This document shows positions 9,901 through 22,328 of a DNA stretch of 64,000 nt, in pieces. The translations under genes and the position numbers were made by a program. The notes beneath the pieces were generated by a model, which was not told where the DNA came from, made no database searches, and saw nothing but the letters and a program-made list of their open reading frames with translations. The first letter of the stretch is position 1. Each line of letters starts with the position of its first letter. Origin of the DNA: Branchiostoma floridae (taxonomy: Eukaryota > Chordata > Leptocardii > Amphioxiformes > Branchiostomatidae); NCBI RefSeq assembly GCF_000003815.2, contig NC_049984.1, positions 11,495,321 to 11,559,320 on the forward strand, given 5' to 3'.

Positions 9901-12900
9901 CATTGACACCAATGTTGGGCTGTTCCTCAACCGATTCCCTCATTACAGCCTCTGAGTAGAAGTTGAAACACATCGGCGACAACAAGCAGCCTTGCCTTAC
10001 ACCCTTACTGACTGCAAACCACTCTGTAAGGTCATCTTCCACTCTCACTGCTGCTTGCTGGTCCTTGTAGAGATTGCATAGCAACTTCACCAAGTGCCCT
10101 GGAACTCCCATGGATTCCATCACCTTCCACAAGGTTTGATGATTAACAGAATCAAAGGCTTTCTTGTAGTCGATGAAGGCCATAAAGAGCTTCACGTTGC
10201 TTTCCCTAGCTTTCTCCATCAGTATCCTCAAGTTGAAGATCTGGTCCCTCGTCCCCACCCTCTTTCTGAAGCCCATCTGCTCTTCAGCAAACTCCTGCTC
10301 TGCCACTCTCTCCATACGCCGATGGAGGATTCGGAGGAGGACTTTACTAACATGAGATATGAGGGCTATAGTGCGGTGTTCTGAACAGTCAATGGTGCCA
10401 GGTACCTTGGGGATGGTAATGAAGACGGACTTCACCCAGTCAGACGGCCACTGACCAGTGCTGACGACCTTGTTGCAGAGTTTACACAGCAGCTTTGTTA
10501 TTGTTGGGTTACCGGTCTTCAGAAGCTCCGCAGGGACGTCATCTACACCTGCTGCCTTGTTCTTTGGGAGACGTTGGATCGCTTCTTCCACCTCTGACTC
10601 TAGGATTTCCGGGAAGGTGGCGCTTTCAGGTGAGTTCCCCTCTTCCTCTGTTGTCCTGTGGCTGTTTCCAACATCTGTATTGTCACTGTACAGCTTCTCG
10701 CAGTATTCCTTCCATCTTTGAAGAATGCTTTGTAGGTTGGTCAGTATGCGGTTATCAGCTGCTTTGATGTTCCTCTGTCTAGGCTGAAAACCTCGTCGCA
10801 GTTTCTTGATGGTAGAGTAGGCTTTCCTTGAGGTGCTGTTGCTTTGCAGGCCCTGTTCTATATCGGCACACTGTTCCTCTAACCACTTTGCCTTGTCATG
10901 CCTAGCTTCTTTCTGGATTTGTCTGTCCAGTTCTCTGTAGCGTTGGTCCAAATTTACAGTGGTGCTGCGCTGGGCTTTCAAGTCCCGCCTTCTGTCCATA
11001 AGGTCCAGTGTACTTTGTCTTATCCAGGGGTGGTTCGCTCTTCTTGGTGCTTTACCAAGGGTCTTTGCTGCAGTGGACTTTATTACTTCATTGAAAGTAG
11101 TACAGAACCTATCCGATGTGCTTTCTTCTTCCAGCAGATTCAATGCTTCAAACCTGTTGTTAACTTCGATGTTGTATTTTTCCCGCATTGCTGGATTTTC
11201 TAGTGCTGCCAAGTTAAGTTGGGTCCTCTTGTTTTTCAGGGCATTCCGTTTAATCCGGAGCCTGAGAGTTGCAATTACAGCGTTGTGGTCCGATCCGCAG
11301 TCCAGTCCTGGATAGGAACGGCTGTTGGTGACACACTTTCTCCATCTATTGTTGATGAGAATGTAGTCAATTTGGTTCCTGTACCTTCCCCCGGGCGCCT
11401 GCCAGGTGTACCGTCTTCTTACATGGTGCTTAAAACCAGTGTTTGTAATGAACAGACCGTTGTCCTGGCAGAATTCCACTAGACGTTCTCCGCGCTCGTT
11501 GGCTGTGCCAAGGCCAAAAGGACCGCACACGTCTTTCTCGTCTCTGTCAGCTCCTACTTTGGCATTAAAGTCTCCTGCTATCATCACCATGTCCTGGCTT
11601 GGGCAGTCTTGCAGTATCTGCTGTAACTGATCGTAGAAGGCTTCAACTTCTTCGTCAGGGGCATCTGCAGTTGGAGCGTACACCTGTACGAAGGATACAT
11701 TGAAGGGTGAGGCCATGATGCGCACATAGAGGAGTCTGTCGCTTACTGCTTTGTAGGCCAACATGCTCCTAGCCGCTGCTTTAGACATCAAGACCGCAAC
11801 TCCCCTCCTGTGGATGTCTCCTCCTGAGTAGACAACTAGTTCTCCTCCAGTAGTGGTGAAGTAACCTGTACCAGTCCAATGGGTTTCAGCGACACCTAGG
11901 ACACTGATGTTACACCTTTCCATTTCCCTGGTAACGTTGTCCAGCATTCCTGCTTTGTACAGTGTACGCACATTCCATGTTGCGATTCTTAAGGTTGATC
12001 GTAGGTTGATTCTGCCGGGATTCTCCCTACCGTCAGTAGTGGGCCTCCCGTCATTGTTACCCTCAGGGTTTGAGTCCACCACATCATCCTCTGTCCTAGG
12101 GTGGATACCAACAGCATCCCCCTCTTCTCCAGTAGCCATTAGCCATAGGCGGTGTAGGGAGCTCTGGGTAGGGGTCTGTACCTCGGCTCGCACATCGTAC
12201 CTTGGTCTGCACCTTTGGGGCCTGTCTGCTGCACCCGACCGAACATCAGTAGGGTGGACAGGCACCACTGTACCTCACTCACCTCCCAACTCTCACGTGT
12301 TGGCTCCAAGCGCCACACCCCGGCACACCGCTTCAGCAGGCGGGCTAAACCACGTTGAGGGGGTGGCACCACTTGGTGGTGTCACTGCCAGTAGAGGACT
12401 GGGAACCCACTGGCGTAAACTTCCCACGAGCACTATGGAAGTACAACAGTATCAGCAGAGAGTGATGGACGGGAGTCTTGGTCCCTCCAGGAGATTGTAT
12501 CCCGCCCTAATGGCTACTGTATCACTATTATGATACAATACCATACTAAACCATATGATGTGATCATAACAAAGTACCAACACTTCCATTGTATTCAGTA
12601 CATGTGTGATGAAGGGTATCTCTCTATCCTATTGTTATGTACAGGAGTATAGCAGCCCTGTCCCTGATTGCCCTGTCCACCATGAGTGGCCTGCCAAACC
12701 CACTCAATGCCATGCAGATCCTCTGGATCAACATCATCATGGACGGGCCTCCTGCTCAAAGGTTTGCTACATCACATACCTGTAGGGCATGCGGTTGTCA
12801 AGTCACAGCTTACTGCAGTCATACTGAAAAGAGCTAACTGAGATTATTTGTTTAATCATAATTATTACTTTTGATTATAACATGCATACATAAGAAGATA

Positions 12901-14910
12901 AGATAAAAGAAAAAAAGTCCTATGGCTGCTCCTGGGGCAATTACTGTCGTATTGAGGTCATCTGACTGGCGCCGAATGGCAGCTTGCTCCACATCCTTGC
13001 GATTTAGCCCCGCCTACTGTAATCTCCTCACAATTTAGGCCATTGCTGCAATGAGAGAGTAGTCGGCCTACCCAATATGTAACAAAAAGCCAATTGTTAT
13101 TGATGTACAAGAAATTAACAAAAATCAATGGACTAGCGAACAAGTGAAATGATAATAAAATCAAATGAAGTATAAAATTGAACAAAAGTTAAAGAAACCA
13201 AAATACATCCACTAACAAGTTTAGCATGCTAAAGGTTACACTGCCTTCCCTGCAGCCTGGGAGTAGAGCCTGTGGACAAGGATGTGGTGAGGAAACCTCC
13301 ACGGAGTATCAAAGACTCCATCATCACCAAGTCTCTACTGGGGAACATTCTCATGTCAGCTATCATCATTGTCAGTGGCACTCTCTGGGTCTTCCACAGA
13401 GAGGTAGGATTAATACTCTCTTGCTTTATACAAATCATTACAATGTAGACAAAGCATGTTTTCACTCAAGCACCCTTGCTGTTCTTGATAAGCGTGTGCG
13501 GTTCTTTTATGTGCAGAGGTTTGACACTTTTGGCTAAAACCTAAATCTTCCTCATCCATGGGGTGCCAGCTTTTTGTCACCATCCAATATAATGATAAGA
13601 CTCCTTTCCAATTGTGGTGTGAATCCTGGCTGCTGGCTCTGCATAATTTGATGCAAATGTGGAGAGTGGCACGGTGCATAGACCTCTACACCATGAAGAC
13701 ATAACGATAAAGTGCTCATATAATTTGACTGGATTCCTCCAAGAGCAAAGTGGTTGCCATAGTGCATAGCGTTGTAGGTTTTATATAGCATACACATGTG
13801 ATTTGTTCTGTACAGAAATATGTATAATTACTGCAATCATGTTCCAACCTACCTCAATACATGGCTGTACTTTCCACAGATGATGGACAACATCATCACC
13901 CCAAGGGACACGACTATGACCTTCACCTGCTTTGTGTTCTTTGACATGTTCAATGCCCTCAGCTCCAGATCACAGGTAACAACCCCCTCTATCTAACATA
14001 GATGGTATTACAGTCCTTCATTTGTTGATTCTTTGTGTTCAGGTCCTGTGTTCATGCTACATGAGATACATGTATCTAATCTCAGAATAATTCAGCACAC
14101 TACTTTTTAAGTGACTGTTAATAGTTAATACTGTTTGCCTTCACATAAAGTGTGTTTACCATTTCCAACTGATTCAGCTTGCTTGATTCAAGTTGGTTCA
14201 GATTTTGAATCAAACCTGCAGGATGATATATTAGCAGGCTTTCAATCATGTTCGTTTAACATTTATATAATCAGTATATAATCTTCAGGAGCATTTGCAC
14301 AAATGAAGTTTGTTATTTTTCGTTTTCAGACCAAGTCCATTTTTAAGATTGGCTTGTTCACAAACCGTGTGTTCCTGTATGCTGTTGGAGGCTCCATTAT
14401 CGGCCAGCTGTTGGTGATCTACTTCCCACCTCTACAGAGGGTGTTCCAAACAGAGGCACTCAGATTGGAAGGTACAGGCATAGCTATTTATAATATTGTT
14501 ATTATATCATTATTATGACAGCAGTAGCAAAACATAAAGTATTGTAAGCTTTTTTCTCTTGGCAGTAGATAAATGGAGGTAATCTTGGTGTGTTAAAATG
14601 AAGAAAAAACAGTTCTGTAGCACAGTAGTAATACACTGTAAGAGCATATTTGCAGTGTCATGCAGTTGCAGTGCTGATGACACTTTTATGATATGAACAT
14701 GAATGCCTACTGGAATTTGTCTCATTATGGGGCATGTTGAAATGTTAGTTCTTCCCTCACACACATTTTCTTATCTCCCTCTCAGATATTGTTCTCCTGG
14801 TGGCGCTGACTTCAACAGTCTTCATCGCATCAGAGGTTAAAAAGCTGATCCAGAACATACAGTCCAAACCATACGACCAAGTAAAGATAGACGAGTTTGA
14901 TTATGTATGA
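3943..14910 (+). CDS. ATP2C1: Secretory-pathway Ca2+/Mn2+-transporting P-type ATPase (SPCA), C-terminal half
   Basis: Ten exons: 3943-4113, 7115-7212, 7607-7657, 8053-8219, 8594-8662, 12645-12761, 13256-13403, 13880-13975, 14330-14471, 14786-14910. All have AG/GT borders and compatible phases. The protein pumps Ca2+ and Mn2+ into the Golgi lumen. Visible are the end of the P domain ([23 protein letters not shown]), the hinge [20 protein letters not shown], and the last membrane segments with the ion-site motifs [18 protein letters not shown] and [16 protein letters not shown]. These match ATP2C1/2 rather than SERCA or PMCA. The N-terminal actuator and DKTGT region lies left of the window. The tail after the last helix is short and ends DEFDYV. 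An AATAAA at 16082-16087 could end a 1.2-kb 3' UTR. The choice between ATP2C1 and ATP2C2 is open; an invertebrate would usually have one pre-duplication gene. Confidence 0.93.
4178..4295 (+). repeat. Interstitial telomere-like (TTAGGG)n patch
   Basis: About 115 bp of perfect and degenerate TTAGGG units, with variants such as TTATGG, TTAGGC and TTTAGGG. It sits just inside the left outer end of the foldback element and is followed by a near-perfect hairpin (GGACCAACTTGACC against GGCCAAGTTGGTCC, 4301-4336). The right end of the element has no counterpart, so the patch was added to one arm only. Confidence 0.85.
4388..4880 (+). repeat. Minisatellite array, left arm of foldback element
   Basis: Two alternating unit types share GAACGAGCTGTG. 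A unit of about 22 bp continues TGCTCACAGC, and a unit of about 42 bp contains TTCACGCAGAAAAGGGGCTG. GCTGTG and CACAGC in the short unit make each one a small hairpin. The array has no stops in several frames, so it yields long but meaningless reading frames. Confidence 0.88.
6212..6345. repeat. Small foldback insert within the right arm
   Basis: The sequence GCTGGCTGTTTTTGTAAACG near 6222 is mirrored by the complement of CGTTTAAAAAAACAGCCAG near 6313-6332, giving about 38-nt arms round a 60-nt loop. It lies in the segment 6151-6512 that the left arm lacks, so it is either a nested MITE or part of an unmatched piece of the original element. Confidence 0.6.
6513..6870 (-). repeat. Minisatellite array, right arm of foldback element
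   Basis: Same unit types as the left array in inverted orientation, with fewer copies. Order and number of long and short units differ from the left arm, so the arms have changed in length independently after or during inversion. Confidence 0.88.
7808..7985 (+). repeat. Degenerate SINE-like repeat
   Basis: The block with CACCTGGGTGGAGTAATG, then GTGCCTTTTCCAATGACAC and a right end like GCCTAGCCACTTGGCCATT has the form of a common invertebrate dispersed repeat with the words GTGCCTTGCCCAAGG. It is too eroded to assign to a family. Confidence 0.4.
8815..8965 (-). repeat. tRNA-derived SINE, family B copy 1
   Basis: Read on the minus strand it has a B-box-like GAGTTCAAATCC and then CACTACTGGAAAGGGTCACTATCCTTAGGACAG broken by small changes. 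A second copy with the same ACTGGAAAG and TCCTTAGGAT core lies at 19540-19668. It sits in the ATP2C intron before the LINE. Confidence 0.6.
9068..12530 (-). mobile_element. RTE-clade non-LTR retrotransposon in an ATP2C intron
   Basis: Antisense to ATP2C, between exons 8594-8662 and 12645-12761. The 3' end reads GGGACTAGGTAAGGTAAGGTAAG on the minus strand, a short GGTAA repeat tail as expected for RTE elements rather than poly(A). The 5' leader extends beyond 12268 to roughly 12500, where GGTCCCTCCAGGAG occurs. The exact 5' end and target duplication are not resolved. Confidence 0.8.
9098..12268 (-). pseudogene. RTE-type LINE ORF (endonuclease-reverse transcriptase) with one in-frame TGA
   Basis: The frame is open from 12268 (first ATG 12139, [10 protein letters not shown]) to a TGA at 9590-9592. 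It then continues in the same frame to a stop at 9098. The first part has an APE-type endonuclease ([36 protein letters not shown]) and a reverse transcriptase ([39 protein letters not shown], catalytic FADDIALIA). After the TGA come [28 protein letters not shown] and [17 protein letters not shown], the C-terminal module typical of RTE/BovB elements. Apart from the TGA I see no break. It is listed as a pseudogene because of that codon, though a sequencing error is possible. Confidence 0.85.
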
Positions 14911-16836
14911 CACAGCAGAATGCTGATGATTGGGGCCAACGGTCTTGTTTATAATTATATTAATGAGCATTTTACATTAGCTGAAAGCAGATACCTGGAA
15001 TGATTTCCATCTACATGTACTTAACTTTCATGTACACTTATCTATTGTTTGTTCTATTTGTTGTTACACAAGAGATTGTTACAAATTATAGTAAAACTAC
15101 ACTGAAACAAATGTCATGACTATTTAATGATTGCAATGGCTATTAGATTGCACATAGTTGAAGATGGCTCTAAGCTTTTAATAGTACATGTTGTATACAA
15201 TTTGTTTCCAGTCTGACCAAAAATGCCTTGTACTTATAATAATATGTACCCTACACATATCATTATGTAACATGTGGATGTGTAGTAATGTTTTTATACT
15301 TACATGTAAATGTACTGGTTAATTTTGTTTGATAACATTGATCAGTATGGTGATTACAGCACAAGATGAACGGTCACTACATGTACTAAGTTAAAGAGAT
15401 TTACCTTAGATTGTGTTGAGTATTGTTTATTCAATGCAGCTGTTGAAATATGATTTTTACTTCCGAGGAGTTTATCAGGGTCTACAGTAACTGCAGCAAA
15501 GATCAGCACCACAACCATCAAATGAACATATTATAGTTCTGTGAAGTTCTATGTATTGAAATAGTGAATGTCACTATAATGATAATGTTGTGGCAGGCTG
15601 TCCATGATTCAGAAGTTGGCCACTTAGTGGACCAAGAATGGCCATAGCTAGGTGACATCACTGTGTGTTTATAGGACCACAACAATTTGAAGATTCCAGG
15701 GGGTAAAATCATTTTTTATGGATTAAATACTAGTAGTTTAAGGCCCAAGATCACACTGATAAGTAATAGTTGACTGAAAGTGGGCGGAAAATGCTCCCAC
15801 CAGCCCTCTATTTTGAGATTTAGAGATGAAATAATCCAAAGAAGAGATTATATGACAATGTATATTGTAAACTGTGTTACAAACATACAAGAGTAAGAAG
15901 TATTGTAAAAGGTGACATGTCAAGATGTACCTCTATTGATTGAGAGTGTTTGTAATGATGACTATTTCTTCATCAGCAAAGTAATGGACCAGAGTAGTGA
16001 GGTGTAACAAACAGAAAAAAATGTGATGTTTTAGAACATTGCCAACATCTTGTGACACATGTAACATTAGGAAAGGCACCAAATAAAAGTTGTATTCAAA
16101 AGAGTACTACTGATACTTGAAAGCCTCATGGTGGGAAATTTTGCTTGCATTGTTTATGGTCTAGATAGGTTAAGGCAAAGAAAATCTAGAAGATACATGT
16201 GCTTCTGAAGTTGACTCACATAAATTTTTATTGCCTAACATTTCCACTTAGTTAGTATGCCTGTAACACCTCCATTCTGCTTGGAGATTGGTCTTGTGAT
16301 GGACACATCTGGCAACTGAAGTCACTCCAAGACACTCCTACAAACCCTAAACTTGCCAGAGAAAAACACACAATAGAAAATACACATGTATGTACATATA
16401 AGGAAAAATACTCCATCAAACATTTCTACAGCACTTTAATGCATGATTTTTATCTATACAAAAGCTATAGTGGTGAGCCAGATGGGTTGGAATTACAGTC
16501 CTGTGTTGATTTTAGTTGCTTTTAATCAATATGTAGCTTCATCAGACACAAATACATTGTACACATGTACACGGAGTGCTGGTATCACTTCAGTGGCACT
16601 GTCCTCCATCATAACAGTACCACCTTCACCAATACAATGTACCCATGAGACCTGCTATACAGCAATATCTGGCAATGCCAGTGCAAATGGATAGCAACAC
16701 TGCACTCATTTTGCCAATGTATGCATGTGCCAGGAAAAAGGTACATGCATGATGAGAATGGGCCAGCTATACATTTCTACTTTATTTGCTGATACTGGGG
16801 GTAAATCTGGTACAGGAAACATTCTTCAGAAAGTCT
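14911..16836. other. ATP2C 3' UTR and tail-to-tail space with MRPL21
   Basis: AT-rich sequence without coding signs. It probably contains the ATP2C 3' UTR up to the AATAAA at 16082-16087. ATP2C and MRPL21 converge here. I see no repeat or RNA gene that I can name. Confidence 0.5.
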
Positions 16837-19800
16837 TCAGCCAAGGTTCGGTGCCACCTCTATGCTGTTGATCCTCAGTACTGTACAAGGCTGGGAGTGA
16901 TCTGAAACAAGAAATAATGTAACAAACTTGTGAACACAAAAGCACAAAATCTTATGTTATTAATACAGTAGAAGCCGCTTAATTGCACTGCCTATTTGCC
17001 AGTAAACTTCGTGCAATTATCTGACTGGTGCAATAATGCGAAGTTATCTTGCTGGACCGCACTGTTTTGCGATTTTAGGATTCCGTGCAGTTAACAGAAG
17101 GGTGCGTTTATCCGGTGTGAAATTAACTGGCTTCTACTGTACCTCCAAAATCCTATTCAATCTGCTTATTGTCATAGACATTTGTTGTCAGTATTACTCA
17201 ATAAAAAGAAATCATATGAACAATTTACAAGGCCAACACCATTCCACCATTACCTGTAGGTTCTGCTGTTACATTCTACAGTAAAGTAGTAAGGGACCGT
17301 ACGGCGTTTAGTGAGGGGGGAGGGCCGGTCGCCAGAGGGTCGGGTCAAAAAATTTTTGCTAGGCCCTCCCCCCAGGTAAAATTTTTTTTGCTAGGCCCTC
17401 CCCCCTCCTATCAACTTTGAAAAAAATATTCAAGATGCCAATAAAACACTGCGCTCAAATTTGGAAATGTGCTTTGCGTCATATCATACTTTTTCATGAT
17501 TTTCATCGCGAAGCAGATCTCTCACCCCTAGCAAAAAAAGGAAAACAGAATGGCTCAAAATATCTTAATAGAGGGATAAATATCAGTTTCATAGAGGCAT
17601 GAATATTTGCTTTATATAAGCTATTTCATTGTTTTGATATTAAAACAACACCTAGAAAGCATTTGCATCTGGATTTCTAGTAGATTTGCATCACGAAGCG
17701 GCGCGCGCCCCGCTCCCTAAATTGACGTATTGCGAGCTTGCGGGCCTGAGCGGCTTGACGGAAACTTTTTTCAATTTACATATATTTTGGACTTTTTCTT
17801 GGGTCTGTGGTGGTAATAACTTACGGTAAATCGGAGGGGGGGGGGGGGAAATGAAAACCAAAACGACAGCACGATTCGACTAACCAAAACTGTAGTGGGG
17901 AGGGGGGCGCCGACGCGTGACGCTGATTTTCCCACGGCGGGGTAGACCGGTCGCCTCTCTCTAGCCGCCGGCGGGTGTGATTAGAACGTTAGACTTGCAG
18001 GAGATCTTTTAGAAATGCCACGCTTTTTTTGCCACGATTTCCTGCATTGCTTTTTTATGGGAAAATTTGCTGGTTAGATGACATTTCTATGAAAAAAAAA
18101 TACGAGGGTTTCAAGTTTTTGAGAACGACGTTCCATGTCCGGCGCCAAAGGCATGAAGAATCGCAAGGTAGGTCCGGGAAAATTTTTAAATCTTGACCCT
18201 CTTAAAAGCTTTTTCCTTCAGTTTGAGGGAAATATTTTGCTGACAAACAAAGCTAACTTTAATGGCATTTCAATTTAGAAATACAAAATTAAATCCCCCC
18301 CAAACACATCATCACGATGTCGGTCATCAAAGGCGCGAGGCCGGTCACGTCAAAAGGGATCCAGGGAAATATTTACCCTCGAGCTCTGAAACGCCATTTC
18401 TTACATTTTGAGGGCAATAAAACAGGGGTAAATTTTGCTGGCAAACTAATCTAGAGTTTAATAACATTTCTGTAAGTGAAAAAGGTTTTCGAGGGCGTCA
18501 TGCATAAGCCCCGCCCCCCTCCCTTTCGCATTTTCACTGTGTCCCAAGCGCCAACCTTGGGCGATCCCTTGCAGAGGTCCAGAAAAATTTTGAAATCTTG
18601 ACCCTCTGAAACGCCGTTTCTTGGTTTTAAGGGACATATTTTGCTGGCAGACCAAGCTATTTTTTTTGCTTGGCCCTCCCCCCAAGTCAAAAAATTTTTG
18701 CTAGGCCCTCCCCCTGGCAAAATAATTTTTTGCTTGGCCCTCCCCCCCCTGGCGACCGGCCCTCCCCCCTCGCTAAATGCCGTACGGTCCCTAAGCAGTC
18801 AAAAATGTTGATATCAAAGACTACAACTGACTAATTCTGCTCTAATGTTCCTTCAGAGATATTTATAGTACACATCTACTGATAATCTAAACTGATGCTC
18901 ACCTCTCCTCTTCCTGTAGCCTTTCCGTTTTTTGAACTTGTACACAACGAGAGGGAGAGCCATGAACTTTTCAATGACTGTGGCTTCTATCCGAACCTGG
19001 TCACGGCTGCAGAAACAAGGAAAAACATGCTTATCTCATTTCTTCTTCTAGATTATGATACAATCATTCACAAAATGTTAAAACAAGCATGAACAAAGTT
19101 AACACTGTCATGATTAAAAATGGATATTCTGAATTGCAATACAACTCTACATGTATATAGTTTCAACAGTGTATTCTGGATCTGAGGTTGTTACAGAGTA
19201 ACATAACATAACAAAACAACATTTCATACTGACCTCAATATTGGTTTCCCAATCAATGAGAAGTTATTGCCACCAACAAGTAATACCTGTGTGAAAATCA
19301 TATCAAAGGATAAGTGTGACCAGCATAGTTAATTGTTATAAATTCCGAAGATTGAAAAAGTATGTGAACTAAAAATAAGATTTTGGAAGGCAATTGAATG
19401 TCTCAACGTATAGGTCAGATAATCTTCCACTGGCCCTAACAGAAGTCTGATTTATGTATAGTATTTACAAGTTCATTGTCTGAGAAATTCCACTTGGTCT
19501 CTGCAACAAGTACATTTGTACAATGAACAGTAGACCATGGTTTAACTTACCATCCTAAGGACTTTCCAGTAGCGTGCAAGTCACATGAGCAACAACTGCT
19601 GGGTTTAAAACTCCTAACCTATTGGTCTAGAGGTAGGGTCACTATCCATTGGACTACACATGATATACAAAATACAGGGAAAAGTTAAAGGTCCTCCCCA
19701 TACGATCTGATAAAAAGAGAGTATCACATTGAGTTGAGTCACGTCCTGCCTGTATACGTGTAAAACATCTAGAGTCTTAGACAATATCTATTTACCTTTT

Positions 19801-21370
19801 CTAGTCTAACTCTCTCTCCTGGATCTGCGAACATCTCCTGTTGGACCAACACCAGGTCATCGGTCGTGACCTTGAACTGCTTCCCTGCAACCTGCACCAC
19901 TGCAAACAGTCGACCCACATCAGGGGACACCATCTCTTCTTTCACCTTCTCCAGAATGGCTGCAAAATGTAACATGAAAACATGTTATAATAGATGCATC
20001 ACTTTCTTTCTGTGAATGGTTATTTCAAGACATACATGCTGTTTATCTGAATCCCATGGTTTGTAGTTATAATGGTATGGTATGAACTGTGGTTAGGAAA
20101 GATCTCACCCCATATCCTCCTTGCACGTACACCTAACTTATGATTCCCAACAATTTTTCCATCTTACAGTGGGCTTAATTGTACAGTGGATTGTACTTCA
20201 CCAGTGTAACCGGATGTACTACTACTACTATTACTAACAGTGGGCTGCAGAATATATCATTTGCTAAAGACTGTGGTAACATTATATATATATCAAGTGT
20301 GCAACTTACCTGAAGCCTATCAGTTTCTGATACACTCTACCCTTACCAGTTGTATAGTTCAGATTTGTACACTTAGCAGTGGCTTTAACTAAGTCTACAT
20401 ATAAAGATGATACAGCTCAAATACTTGAGTCTTACCTGGATGTTCCTCTACTGATGTGGGATCTATGTCAGGTGGGTTCCATCTGTCTATACCCAGGGAT
20501 TTATACCTGTTTGCAGAAGCATATAAAGAAAATTTGATTCAATTTAAATGAATATGCATCATAACAATATTCACATTGCATACTGTTGCTATGATAACAG
20601 TTTCATAATAACATCATGACAACAGCAACTGACGTTTCCACATCTCCTGTGGATTACCTTTTACAGGCTTTTCATTGACGTTGAACTAATCATTATAATT
20701 TGAATCCTTCTCCTAAGGAACCATATATTAACTTAAGTACTAGTAACAGATTCAACCAAGAAAAGAACGGACAGTCTATATAATGGAGTAAGTGTTGTAA
20801 GGGAATGAAGTTTACCTGTACTTCAGAAGGTTTTCAGGTGTGTCTATGTCCTGTAGTCTGCAGGTGGAGGTGTGTAACGTGTGCTGACAGGTGAGACCCT
20901 GCATTCCTACAGCTGCAGTTGGTAACAAGCGTCTGGCACCTGTGACTTTTGTCATGAAATTCTACAACTTAGTGATTATCAAATATATATCATCTACGAA
21001 CATAATAGTTTTCATAAAATTTAAAACAGACAAAATTTGTGGTGAAAGCCACTGTGTAAGCTACTAATATAACCTTCCAAATATAAGCCAGTCCAAATCA
21101 TAACAGCGTAAAAATTTATGAAAATAAATACACATGTAGCTATAATTTTGCCAGTGCACATCATGGGGAGGGGGGCGCGTCAAGACGATACTTTTCCTGA
21201 CCTCACAACTATTGATCAACATGCACATATCTGTTTAACCAGGCATGAGTATCTAGCAAGTACTCTAGGAAAGACAGAATACCTGACAGCTCCCTGGGTT
21301 TCATGATAACGGAGGAATCCAGCAGGAATTTTGTAGCCCAACAAATTCGTGACCTCATGGGCGCCGCCAT
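16837..21370 (-). CDS. MRPL21: Mitochondrial large ribosomal subunit protein bL21m
   Basis: Seven exons, 5' to 3': 21283-21370, 20816-20939, 20436-20506, 19796-19959, 19234-19286, 18903-19006, 16837-16901. Together they make 222 residues, against about 205 in human. All borders are AG/GT and all phases fit. The start MAAPMRSRICWATKF is a plausible mitochondrial presequence. The L21 core is seen as RLFAVVQVAGKQFKVTTDDL, GERVRLEKVLLVGGNNFSL and RIEATVIEKF. The basic tail KFKKRKGYRKRR is followed by TVLRINSIEVAPNLG. It helps to assemble the mitochondrial large subunit on the 16S rRNA. The start codon lies in AAGATGGCGGC, typical of housekeeping and mitochondrial genes. The last intron carries two DNA transposons. 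Confidence 0.93.
16966..17139. mobile_element. pogo/Tigger-like MITE
   Basis: 174 bp flanked by TA on both sides (16964-16965 and 17140-17141). The termini are CAGTAGAAGCCGCTTAATTG and the complement of AATTAACTGGCTTCTACTG, inverted repeats of about 22 bp. A CAGTAGAA start plus TA duplication fits the pogo branch of Tc1/mariner. It has no ORF. Confidence 0.8.
17293..18791. mobile_element. Harbinger-like non-autonomous DNA transposon
   Basis: 1499 bp flanked by TAA (17290-17292 and 18792-18794). The 43-bp inverted termini begin GGGACCGTACGGC and differ at two positions. A 3-bp TAA duplication fits PIF/Harbinger (TWA). Inside are GC-rich GGCCCTCCCCC blocks alternating with AAAAAATTTTTGC, and three degenerate copies of a CCCTCTGAAACGCC-containing unit starting near 18172, 18360 and 18577. 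No transposase is visible. Confidence 0.82.
19540..19668 (-). repeat. tRNA-derived SINE, family B copy 2
   Basis: On the minus strand it reads TAGTCCAATGGATAGTGAC (A-box side), AGGAGTTTTAAACCCAGC (B-box side), then CTACTGGAAAGTCCTTAGGAT. This shares the core of the copy at 8815-8965. It lies in an MRPL21 intron. Confidence 0.55.
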
Positions 21371-21373
21371 CTT
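21363..21373 (-). promoter_or_regulatory. YY1-type site overlapping the MRPL21 start codon
   Basis: The minus strand reads AAGATGGCGGC, the classical YY1 consensus, with the ATG serving as start codon. This arrangement is common in genes for ribosomal and mitochondrial proteins. No TATA box is seen just upstream. Confidence 0.55.
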
Positions 21374-22328
21374 GGATTGCTGCAACTCTCGCGTGACCCA
21401 ACGAGGATTCAAAGTTTCAGAAACTGCAGGTGCCAAGGTGCCAGCAGGTGCAGCAGATGCCAGCCGGGATAGGCTCGGGCAGCTTGGCCAGTATTCGGGG
21501 GCCCAAGGCAGTCAGACCGCCGGTCCAAAATTGTTGTTGTTGTTTTCTTTATATCCGCTTGGCTTGTCGGGTGATAGTCAAAGACTTTTTAATACCATAC
21601 TGTATATTTCGACACACACTTTACACCACTAAAATTATATAAGCTTTATGTTGTGTTACTATAAACATAGGCAAATGAGCACTGTGAGTCGTTGTCATGG
21701 CGTTTGTCAACAGCATTCACTGAGTTATAAAAGAGCCACCACCAGTACTTGCACCTATGATACCATATGTGTTCCCAAATATTAATCATGACTGAAGAAA
21801 AAAAAACGATGCCTTCTTCATTTCAGGCTGATCTATAAATTTGACTTGTAGACCCATTTGTATTGAAATGTACTTGAAAATTAATATTATTATGCGTCCA
21901 GCCTGTCATGTCATTTGAAACATTAGCATGCTTGTACATAGTTTCAATCATTTCAAGGTTGGTATTACGTATTAGTTGATTTCAATGATCATGCACTGGT
22001 TCTTGCACGGTTTCTGACCACTTTATTACTAAATCGTAAAATAGCATGTCACCAGCAAAACTTCAATCAATGCCAACTGAAACCTATCATGGTGGTAAGA
22101 TTTTAAAATGATTTTTTACTAAGCTGATTTTACACAATCAATAATAATGGCTTGGGGTATCAGATTATATTAGATAGTAACTTTATTCAAAAGCATACAT
22201 GAAGTCAATGATCATGAGTACACAGCTTTACACAAAAAGTCATTAGTTCCTCTGTGGAAAAATTGTAAGATGACACTGAGTTTTCGGCGGGCTACCGAAG
22301 CCGCTTATAGGCTTAAGATCAAATGTCA
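21371..22328. other. Intergenic space between MRPL21 start and kinase 3' end
   Basis: Holds the MRPL21 promoter on the right of 21370 and the kinase 3' UTR up to about 22160. Nothing else is recognised. Confidence 0.45.
22182..22187 (-). terminator. Poly(A) signal of the kinase gene
   Basis: TTTATT on the plus strand is AATAAA on the minus strand, about 145 nt downstream of the kinase stop codon. Confidence 0.55.

Noticed and set aside
18451-18720. Small minus-strand ORFs of 75-89 codons
   Set aside because: They lie wholly within the Harbinger-like element and its repeat blocks and have no homology that I recognise.
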